12,604 nucleotides of DNA from Dehalococcoidia bacterium (GTDB lineage Bacteria; Chloroflexota; Dehalococcoidia; GIF9; AB-539-J10), in assembly GCA_030603485.1 (NCBI GenBank), contig JAUVXS010000040.1, positions 1 to 12,604 on the forward strand, given 5' to 3'. Below are positions 6,509 through 12,194 of this stretch, one piece after another (positions within the stretch are counted from its first letter, which is position 1; each line of letters starts with the position of its first letter). Made by a program: the position numbers and the translations under genes. The notes beneath the pieces are model-generated. The model was given only the letters and a program-made list of their open reading frames with translations. It was not told the DNA's origin and searched no databases.

Positions 6509-7168
6509 TTAAAGTTTTTCAAACAAGATTTTGTAGTTGCCTGATTCATCAAGCACAATCTCATTACAGTCACGTTGAATCTTTACAATATAGATAGCTA
6601 ATATAACCAGTAGTACGGCAAGGGTTGCAACCGCAATAATGCCTACAATTATCGTTTCCAGAATCAAGCCTCTGGATAGATACATAACTAGTAGTGCAGC
6701 GAGACTTGCTACTGGGATGAGACCTGCAATTATCGTTGCCAGCATCAAGCCTCCTGATATTGTAGGCGGTAATTCTCTGAGTCTTAATTGGAGTTTCACT
6801 CGGTCTACTAAGCGACGCCAGAATCTGAATTGCCAATACAAGTTGAATAAGGGGATTAACATAAACCCGATGGCTTTTCTTGTTTTAAAGTCGTCATGCT
6901 TAATCATAGGTAGCTGGGAGTGCTTCAAGCCAAAATAAATCAGGGTAAATAACCCAAGTGTAGCAAAATGTAGTAGGATTAAAGCATCAATTGAGAACGT
7001 GTAAGTAAATTGGTGTTGCACAAATGCGCTTCGCTGTTCATGGGACAAACTACTTAAATCAAAAACAGGATTGTAAACATCTCCAACGCTGCTCATAGGA
7101 TTAATCCCACAAGAAGGGCAAATCTCGGGACTACCTGCCAACTCTTTGCCACAATTCCTGCAAAACAC
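6509..7168 (-). CDS. Zinc-ribbon membrane protein (DUF4234-like) with a duplicated helix
   Basis: The 219-residue protein opens with an N-terminal zinc ribbon (C3, C6, C17, C20: CRNC ... CPSC) and then a linker. Hydrophobic segments lie at about 57-80, 98-115, 138-165 and 167-195, with a short polar tail ending DESGNYKILFEKL. The region around NLYWQFRFWRRL resembles DUF4234-type membrane proteins. The last two helices are copies of one another, from an 81-bp tandem duplication. Start: a GTG at 7168 giving MFCRNC, with an AAGGAAG ribosome site upstream. Zinc-ribbon membrane proteins of this kind have no established reaction. Parts of at least one paralogous copy lie at 7192-7243 and 9686-9865, showing that the gene has duplicated and broken up locally. 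Confidence 0.75.
   Translation of the reverse strand: MFCRNCGKELAGSPEICPSCGINPMSSVGDVYNPVFDLSSLSHEQRSAFVQHQFTYTFSIDALILLHFATLGLFTLIYFGLKHSQLPMIKHDDFKTRKAIGFMLIPLFNLYWQFRFWRRLVDRVKLQLRLRELPPTISGGLMLATIIAGLIPVASLAALLVMYLSRGLILETIIVGIIAVATLAVLLVILAIYIVKIQRDCNEIVLDESGNYKILFEKL
6603..6764 (-). repeat. 81-bp intragenic tandem duplication
   Basis: Bases 6603-6683 and 6684-6764 align at an exact offset of 81 bp (27 codons). For example, CAATTATCGTTTCCAGAATC in one copy matches CAATTATCGTTGCCAGCATC in the other. About three quarters of positions agree by eye over the first 70 bases. The unit encodes one transmembrane helix of the zinc-ribbon protein, giving two consecutive similar helices, GLMLATIIAGL and GLILETIIVGI. 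Confidence 0.8.
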
Positions 7169-7191
7169 CGCTTACTTCCTTTTTTACCCGC

Positions 7192-7243
7192 AAAGTCTTT
7201 TAAACAAGATTGCGCATCTGCCTGATTCATCAGGCGCAATCGC
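7192..7243 (-). pseudogene. Remnant of the 3' end of a second zinc-ribbon gene copy
   Basis: These bases align without gaps to 6511-6562, the last codons of the intact zinc-ribbon gene, with about 41 of 50 positions equal. The intact gene ends DESGNYKILFEKL and the remnant reads DESGRCAILFKRL. It is not attached to an open frame of the same protein. A CGFCGDPGF stretch at 7310-7284, in the composite frame that reads 7508-7230, resembles the zinc-ribbon end of the other fragment (CGNPGF at 9862-9840), so more of the copy may be scrambled here. The remnant itself has gained an inverted repeat, GATTGCGC (7208-7215) and GCGCAATC (7234-7241). Confidence 0.65.
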
Positions 7244-7245
7244 CT

Positions 7246-7286
7246 AAAAAATTCTCACCCAACCAAATTTTCGATTTGGTTGAGAA
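7246..7286 (-). terminator. Rho-independent terminator
   Basis: On the minus strand a hairpin with arms ATTTGGTT and AACCAAAT around a CGAAA loop is extended by TTCTC/GAGAA across a small GGGT bulge and followed directly by six T (7251-7246). It would stop transcripts arriving from the LarA-like gene or the IS630 remnant before the zinc-ribbon gene at 7168. Confidence 0.6.
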
Positions 7287-7402
7287 CCCGGGGTCCCCAC
7301 AAAACCCACAGACTCTGCAGGGTAAAACATAGTCATTTGCATAAGAATTATAAAAAGGGCAGAGAAATTTTTCTACCCATCCCATAGCAAAACCAGTCTT
7401 TC

Positions 7403-7912
7403 GAGAAAGCCTATAGTCCTTTCCTTCTTCGGATCCTAAGAATAAGGATATCACACTTTTTCCGTGCAAGCTATAGTATGTCATAGCATTGGTCTTAAGC
7501 TTGTCCACTCACGGCATCCTTGGGCTTTTGATAATTATGGACAAATGGCTTAGTTCATTCTCAATTTCTCTACCAATATCCTTCTTACAGAGTCTTCGGA
7601 CTAATCCACTTCAAATAACTACTTTATGAGCCTCTTGACTTCCTTCAAATTATAACAGGGCTTCACATCTAACATCCTTTCTAAATCCTCTAGCTCCTCC
7701 ATGGATAATTCTGGAGGTCTCCCGGGAGTCTTTTTCCTCCTCAGTCTTTGTACACCTTCACTCCGACCAAGTCGGAGCAACGTATCAATTCATAGGCTGT
7801 GCGAATCCCGATCTAATCCGATACCTAAATGACCTGCTGCCTTTGCTATCCTGTTACCAGACTGAGAAAGGAAACCTTCTCCTGATAAAATCGGGGCTAT
7901 CCTCCCTCCCAT
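7403..7912 (-). pseudogene. Decayed IS630-family transposase
   Basis: Read on the minus strand from 7912 to about 7505, one frame keeps recognisable transposase sequence but contains five in-frame stops: a helix-turn-helix-like NRIAKAAGHLGIG, then KKTPGRPPELSMEELEDL, CYNLKEVKRLIK, SEDSVRRILVEKLRMN and a worn tail. GRPPxLs followed by a second winged helix with VRRIL is typical of the N-terminal region of IS630 transposases. After a frame change at about 7508, TNAMTYYSLHGKSVI (7487-7443) resembles the NTFGFYAINGKSVI region of the DDE domain. Much of the catalytic domain between these parts, and the end after it, is missing. No terminal inverted repeats were identified. The element cannot be active. 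Confidence 0.65.
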
Positions 7913-8142
7913 TAAATCTAAACTTCATTTCCTATTAAACACCTTTTTAGGGAAATCCATAATACATAAGCAGGGACTATTCGTCTTCTTGATAATCCTG
8001 CGGTAACCTTGAACTGCAAAATCTTAAAGACGTTTCAAGTTTTTTAGCAAAGTCTACCTCTTACGAAACGCGGTCAACCTTGGCAAAATCGCCTTTTTAG
8101 CCCCTATTGAATAGCATGCTCATACGCAGCTTAGACGGTTTC
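7913..8142. other. Intergenic stretch with no recognised gene
   Basis: Between the LarA-like stop and the IS630 remnant there is no sizeable open frame. Minus-strand translation gives pieces such as FAKKLETSLRFCSSRLPQ broken by stops, which may be further transposon debris, but I cannot assign them. A short hairpin, GGC/GCC flanked by an A/T run, lies at about 8083-8097 and is too weak to call a terminator. Confidence 0.4.
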
Positions 8143-9417
8143 CTAGTCATCTCTCCACAGACCGGGAAAGTATTGAATTGTAGCATCAGGAATAACGGCT
8201 ACTCGGGTATCATTGCCATGCCCATCTTCGAGAATGTTCATAATCTCGGTCCAGTTATTGACGACTATAACTGATTCCGGTGGGCCTATCCAGTCCAGTC
8301 CTACTCTGTCCATATAGGGCCCAAGCACTATCATTCTGTTGACCTTGGAAGGCTTCTTCCTCGGACGCCAACCCCTACCACCAATATTCTTTCCAAAACT
8401 CCGTAACAGATAATGGCAGATTTGACCCTCGGGGATATTGCAGATCAGTACCAAGTCACCGCCTTCACCTTTGAGCAGCCTGCTGGCGGGTGTTACCGCC
8501 AGCGACCCTTCATTTGCCTTGGCGTAGCAATTAGCAACAACTATGTCTGGTTCTTCGGGCCTCTCTGTAGCGTATACCTTTCTGGCTAACTTGACGCCTT
8601 CGGTAAACACAACGACCGGTCCACCAACAAACAGACCTATGGTATCCCGTTTCAGGTTCACTACGGCATTGACAATAACGTCGAGTCCTGCCATCTTAGC
8701 CGCCTCGTCAACGTCAATGCGCATGGCGTTCTCATTTAGAGTACCCCATCCCACGCTGGAGTCGCGTATTCCCTGAGGTTTTTCCGTTGTTGGCTTGGAA
8801 TGCCCGACAAGATTCATATGATTGGCTGATATTGTATCAATAGAAGATACTCCTGGTAGGATTGCCTTGCCCCCTCCCCCAAAGCCTGCCATAGGATGGG
8901 GCAATATTGACCCGATAGCTATCTTCAGGTCGCAAGACATGACCTCGCTGTTCACAGAGACCGGTGTCCCAAGAGAGGTTTTTCCCAAGTATGTGCAGTT
9001 TTCATATGGATTATGATTGTAAACCGGAAATCTACGTGGTATATCTGGGCCCAGCTTCTTAACAAAATCCATGAGTTTCATTGCGCCATGGCATCCGATA
9101 GTTGCGATGAATCTTATATTCTCGTCTTTGATGCCACCCACTGCAAGCTCTTCCAACACGTACGGTACTAATTCAGCCACTTCGGTAGGCCTGCTCATAT
9201 CATCAAAGAGAATGACCACCTCTGTCTTGTTCTTAGCTAACTCGGAAATCTGTGGAGTGCCAATGGGGTCGAGAAAAGCGGCTCGCATCCTGTCTCTATT
9301 GAGCTTTGGTGCATCCTGCCCTGCCATCTTGCAAGTAACCACTTCCCACGAGTCAGGAAAGACAAGCTTCAACTCAGTATCACCATACCATGGTAATTGC
9401 GGCACTTTAACAATCAT
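8143..9417 (-). CDS. LarA-like (DUF2088) nickel-pincer-type racemase/epimerase
   Basis: The 424-residue protein is homologous to lactate racemase LarA. Seen in order: FDDMSRPT (71-78), the substrate-binding DDxTRP-type motif; ATIGCHGAMK (105-114) with H110; SILPHPMAGFGGGGKAILPG (170-189) with H174 and K184; and ISANHMN (196-202) with H200. In LarA, the Lys carries the nickel-pincer nucleotide and His residues bind nickel or act in catalysis, so the key positions are present. The HGxHR motif of classical LarA reads HGAMK here, which hints at a different 2-hydroxyacid substrate. No larB, larC or larE is in the window, so the cofactor must be made elsewhere. The ATG at 9417 follows a GGGGGTG ribosome site. 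The gene stands alone between transposon remnants, with a promoter at 9479-9506. Confidence 0.88.
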   Translation of the reverse strand: MIVKVPQLPWYGDTELKLVFPDSWEVVTCKMAGQDAPKLNRDRMRAAFLDPIGTPQISELAKNKTEVVILFDDMSRPTEVAELVPYVLEELAVGGIKDENIRFIATIGCHGAMKLMDFVKKLGPDIPRRFPVYNHNPYENCTYLGKTSLGTPVSVNSEVMSCDLKIAIGSILPHPMAGFGGGGKAILPGVSSIDTISANHMNLVGHSKPTTEKPQGIRDSSVGWGTLNENAMRIDVDEAAKMAGLDVIVNAVVNLKRDTIGLFVGGPVVVFTEGVKLARKVYATERPEEPDIVVANCYAKANEGSLAVTPASRLLKGEGGDLVLICNIPEGQICHYLLRSFGKNIGGRGWRPRKKPSKVNRMIVLGPYMDRVGLDWIGPPESVIVVNNWTEIMNILEDGHGNDTRVAVIPDATIQYFPGLWRDD

Positions 9418-9474
9418 AGAAACACCCCCAATGCTTATTTCAGGTAATAGTCCAGTTCTTCTTAAAATTCTAGC

Positions 9475-9684
9475 CTATACTATATCACCCCCCCTCACAC
9501 TATCAAGCCCTGTGCTGGCTGACCACAAGGATAATACTGGACCACGGATTTTAGCAGGTTCTTTTTCAATATATTCTACGGGGGCAATATAGCCAAGAGA
9601 TTGGTGTGGACGGTTGAAACTATACTCAATAAACCATTCAATTAGCCGGGGATTGATCCCTTCAGGTCTAAAGACAAATTTGAG
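9475..9684 (-). mobile_element. C-terminal tail of an rve-type (IS3/IS481-like) transposase
   Basis: About 70 residues of integrase-core transposase remain: LKFVFRPEGINPRLIEW, then FNRPHQSLGYIAPVEYIEKE, the typical end of the rve domain after the catalytic Glu, and a tail PVLSLWSAST to a natural stop. The N-terminal and catalytic parts are missing: upstream of 9684 the frame passes abruptly into antisense-frame sequence of the zinc-ribbon gene fragment. An inactive relic. The LarA-like gene's promoter lies within its last codons. Confidence 0.75.
9479..9506 (-). promoter_or_regulatory. Candidate promoter of the LarA-like gene
   Basis: TTGATA (9506-9501) and TATAGT (9484-9479) on the minus strand are spaced by 16 nt, each one mismatch from consensus. 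The start would lie about 55 nt upstream of the ATG at 9417. Both boxes fall in the last codons of the transposase relic, so the gene may have acquired its promoter from the element. Confidence 0.45.
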
Positions 9685-9685
9685 T

Positions 9686-9865
9686 TGCCCATCGTAGCAA
9701 AGTGTATCAGGATTGCAGCACCAATTGAGAACGTACAAGTAAACTGGTGTTGCATAAATGCATTTCGCTGTTCAGCGGACAAACTACTTAAACCAAAAAC
9801 CGGATTATGAACATCTCCAACGCTGCTCATATTAGGTGGGAACCCGGGGTTCCCGCAAAGTCACA
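9686..9865 (-). pseudogene. 5' fragment of a second zinc-ribbon membrane protein gene
   Basis: Bases 9694-9830 align without gaps over 137 bp to 6960-7096 of the intact zinc-ribbon gene, with high identity by eye. The fragment encodes SSVGDVHNPVFGLSSLS and continues to ILIHFATMG, where it ends at the transposase tail. Upstream of 9830 the reading LCGNPGFPPNMSS (to about 9865) corresponds to the second half of the zinc ribbon, but a stop and a one-base frame change separate it from the earlier Cys pair. Everything after the first membrane helix is lost. It lies directly after the 104-residue membrane protein gene. Confidence 0.75.
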
Positions 9866-9888
9866 GATAACTGCTAAAATTCCGGACT

Positions 9889-10203
9889 TTACTCAAATTC
9901 GCCCTTCCCTAAACTGACGAATATAATGGCGAGTATCCCGAGAATCACCCATGGACCAAGGAGTGCGCAGATAGACCCGGCCAGTGCCAGTCCCCAAACC
10001 CTTCTTCTTAAGGCACAGCTACCACCAACTATAGCAATTATTCCCACTACAATTATGGGAGCACCAATGGCGCTGAACCATGGCATCCCAAAGAACCATC
10101 CGATACCACCGACTACAGCAACTACTATACCGATGATTACACCAATAGCTCCTGCAATAATACAGAGTATGCCCGCAGCTGTCGGCTTCCAAGTTTTCTC
10201 CAT
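9889..10203 (-). CDS. Small four-helix membrane protein
   Basis: The 104-residue protein is almost wholly hydrophobic, with helices at about 9-32, 34-38 into 43-62, and 69-97, broken by GMPW and RRRVWG turns that allow three or four membrane passes. The opening KPTAAGILCIIAGAIG resembles short uncharacterised membrane proteins that recur in Dehalococcoidia-like genomes, by memory. An AAGGGGGG ribosome site precedes the ATG, and a clear promoter lies at 10234-10262. No catalytic residues are recognisable and no function is offered. Confidence 0.72.
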   Translation of the reverse strand: MEKTWKPTAAGILCIIAGAIGVIIGIVVAVVGGIGWFFGMPWFSAIGAPIIVVGIIAIVGGSCALRRRVWGLALAGSICALLGPWVILGILAIIFVSLGKGEFE

Positions 10204-10233
10204 GTCTTGCCCCCCTTTATATTCTTTTACATA

Positions 10234-10262
10234 ACGATATAGTTACAGGCTCTCATTGTCAA
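10234..10262 (-). promoter_or_regulatory. Promoter of the 104-residue membrane protein gene
   Basis: A perfect TTGACA (10262-10257) is spaced by 17 nt from TATCGT (10239-10234) on the minus strand. The transcript start would lie about 25 nt before the ATG at 10203, leaving room for the AAGGGGGG ribosome site. Confidence 0.55.
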
Positions 10263-10399
10263 TACCCCAAAACCTCAATCACCGCCACGGCAACGGGTTT
10301 GCCTGCCGTAACCCATCCCGGCGCTTCAACCACCACACCCTTGTCTTATCAACTATAGCAAATCGTCACAACACTCCAGGCAACCATTCAAAGAACTCA

Positions 10400-10558
10400 T
10401 TAAGGTGTGCACCAAGGCATAAGGTCCCAGGGTATCCATGTCTTGCACACAAAGAATAGAATTACTCCGATTATCACAGATATCCCCAGGCTAATAAGAA
10501 ACATCCGCCACCACAATCCCCAGGCTAATTTCCAGGTTGGTTTTACCTCGTTATCCAT
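10400..10558 (-). CDS. Very small single-helix membrane protein
   Basis: This 52-residue protein has a charged N-terminus (MDNEVKP), a Trp-rich amphipathic stretch (WKLAWGLWWR, 9-18) and one membrane helix at about 19-38 (FLISLGISVIIGVILFFV). It has a good ribosome site, AAAGGAG, about 10 nt before the ATG at 10558. A TTG 48 nt further up is in frame but reads through this ribosome site, so I reject it. It lies 88 nt downstream of elp3 on the same strand and may be its last co-transcribed gene. Function unknown. Confidence 0.6.
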   Translation of the reverse strand: MDNEVKPTWKLAWGLWWRMFLISLGISVIIGVILFFVCKTWIPWDLMPWCTP

Positions 10559-10646
10559 TTGCTCTTTCTCCTTTCCTTGGTTTTCTCCAGGTTCCAAGGC
10601 TCTCAATTGATTGAATAGCTTCTGCTATCCCTCAAGTTCATTGTAA

Positions 10647-12029
10647 TTACAACACTCGCTGGATGTCAATATCGTGGGTGTCTTGACCCAGCTCTTTGAC
10701 CATATAAGCGCCTTCCAGACTATAACCAAGCGAACGGTAATACTCCCTGGCACCAACGCCACTAAGCACCGATAATCTATCAGCCTTGAATTCCCCCCTG
10801 GCAATTCTCTCTGCCTCTCGAAGCAAGTTTTCACCGAGACCGTGATGTTGAGCGGCTCGCTCTATCCTCCCCCCCAGGGGGACTTCAGGACCAAAAATAT
10901 GCAGTTCCCTAACCATTGCTTTTACCTCATTTATTCTTAATCTCAGCAAGCCGAACAACGTCTCATTTTCATCCTCATAGGAAAGGAAGACCTCCCTCCC
11001 TCCCCAGGTTTCATAATCCAGCCTAGTTAGACGGGGCTCGCCAATTGCCCAGCCATCCCTCAGGCGATGCCCATATTCCCGACAACGGATGCAGCTACAG
11101 CGAAGTCCTATTTGCCCCATCTTTTTTCTAATGGTTCCTCTTAGCGCTAAGTCTCTGCTGCCGGCAACGATAAATTTGCGGGGAATATCCCGCATTAACC
11201 TCGAAATCCTCACATATTTGGGTATTAGAGCTTTAATAGCTATAAGCAAATCAATCATTTGCTCATCACCATAAGGCTGGTAGCGATTATCCCGATACCA
11301 ACTCTCTAGCTCACTCCCTCTTACTACCAGCGTGGGGTAGAGCTTGAGCCCGTCAGGTCGAAAGCGCCCGTCTTCAAACAATTGCCGCGTTAGCTCTATA
11401 TCATGCCCAGGTGTCGACCCCGGTAAACCAGGCATCCAATGGTAGTACACCTTAAAGCCATAATCCCTTAACAGCCTGGTCGCAGAGATAACCTCAGACA
11501 CCCCATGTCCTCTCCTTGTCAGACAGTGAACCTTATCGTCCAATGTCTGCACCCCAAGCTCCACCCTTGTGGTGCCGAAATCAAGCATGCTGCTTATCTC
11601 ATCTTCCCCACAAAAATCAGGCCTGGTCTCGATACACAATCCTACACAGCGATGCTCAGCATTTTCATTCAATTTCCTGGCTTCTTCTAAACTGCTAGAG
11701 GGGATGCCATTCAGAGCATCATAGCAATCCTCGACAAATTGATACTGGTAGTCCCGGGGGTAAAACAGAAAGGTGCCACCCATGATGATAAGCTCTACTT
11801 TATCCTGTGCATGTCCCATTTCAGCCAATGTCTTGAGCCTGACCTCCACCTGTTTTCTGGCATCAAAGCCACAACTTCGAGCTCGGAGCACCGCTGGAGA
11901 CTCTACGGTATAGCTTTTGGGTGCCTCAGGAGAACTGGGACAATAAACGCATTTTCCGGGGCAAGGAAATGGCTTGGCCATAACTGCCACCGGGGTTACT
12001 CCAGAAATTGTTCGAGATGCCTTCTTCAT
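10647..12029 (-). CDS. elp3: tRNA uridine(34) acetyltransferase, Elp3-type radical SAM/GNAT enzyme
   Basis: The 460-residue protein is full length for bacterial and archaeal Elp3. The radical SAM cluster motif CPGKCVYC (C23, C27, C30) follows MAKPFPC. Further signs are IIMGGTF (81-87), GLCIETRPD (130-138), VELGVQT (156-162), and YYHWMPGLPG with PDGLKLYPTLV in the barrel. A Cys group CSCIRC (C311, C313, C316) fits the Elp3 zinc site. The C-terminal GNAT domain shows QHHGLG (394-399), the acetyl-CoA pyrophosphate loop, and GAREYYRSLGY (427-437). Elp3 uses acetyl-CoA and SAM chemistry to place a carboxymethyl group on C5 of wobble uridine; in bacteria it acts without other Elongator subunits. 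The ATG at 12029 has GGAG 5 nt upstream. A Trm9-like methyltransferase is encoded divergently, which fits the same pathway. Confidence 0.95.
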   Translation of the reverse strand: MKKASRTISGVTPVAVMAKPFPCPGKCVYCPSSPEAPKSYTVESPAVLRARSCGFDARKQVEVRLKTLAEMGHAQDKVELIIMGGTFLFYPRDYQYQFVEDCYDALNGIPSSSLEEARKLNENAEHRCVGLCIETRPDFCGEDEISSMLDFGTTRVELGVQTLDDKVHCLTRRGHGVSEVISATRLLRDYGFKVYYHWMPGLPGSTPGHDIELTRQLFEDGRFRPDGLKLYPTLVVRGSELESWYRDNRYQPYGDEQMIDLLIAIKALIPKYVRISRLMRDIPRKFIVAGSRDLALRGTIRKKMGQIGLRCSCIRCREYGHRLRDGWAIGEPRLTRLDYETWGGREVFLSYEDENETLFGLLRLRINEVKAMVRELHIFGPEVPLGGRIERAAQHHGLGENLLREAERIARGEFKADRLSVLSGVGAREYYRSLGYSLEGAYMVKELGQDTHDIDIQRVL

Positions 12030-12064
12030 GCCATCTCCATGTCATTCTGAGCCTTTTCCCTAAC

Positions 12065-12136
12065 GTCATTGCCAGTGGAGCGCGGCAATCCCCCCCACGA
12101 GATTGCTTCGGCTGACTTCGTCAGCCTCGCAATGAC
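12065..12136. repeat. Interspersed palindromic repeat (REP/MITE-like)
   Basis: This 72-bp element is bounded by the inverted ends GTCATTGC (12065-12072) and GCAATGAC (12129-12136). Inside lie GCGGCAATC opposite GATTGCTTC and a 7-bp hairpin, GGCTGAC/GTCAGCC with a TTC loop, at 12110-12126. Sequences of the type GTCATTGC ... CAATCTCG ... GCAATGAC are widely dispersed between genes in many bacteria. It separates elp3 from the methyltransferase gene. Confidence 0.7.
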
Positions 12137-12170
12137 AGGACTGTCGACGATGAGCATTTCACCATAATAT

Positions 12171-12183
12171 GCTAAAGTTTAGC
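12171..12183. promoter_or_regulatory. Short perfect palindrome upstream of the methyltransferase gene
   Basis: GCTAAA and TTTAGC flank a single G, ending 11 nt before the ATG at 12195. It could be a regulator site, but chance is not excluded at this length. Confidence 0.25.
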
Positions 12184-12194
12184 AGAGTGTATCT

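Noticed and set aside
7230..7508. 92-codon minus-strand frame as an intact small protein
   Set aside because: It is a composite of an IS630 DDE-domain piece, a zinc-ribbon-like bit and a terminator hairpin, so it is treated as debris.
9071..9592. 173-codon plus-strand frame
   Set aside because: Antisense to the LarA-like gene and the transposase tail; its length reflects base composition of the opposite strand.
10287..10309. Inverted repeat ACGGCA/TGCCGT between the two small membrane protein genes
   Set aside because: Six-base arms with an 11-base loop and no T run; too weak to call a terminator or operator.
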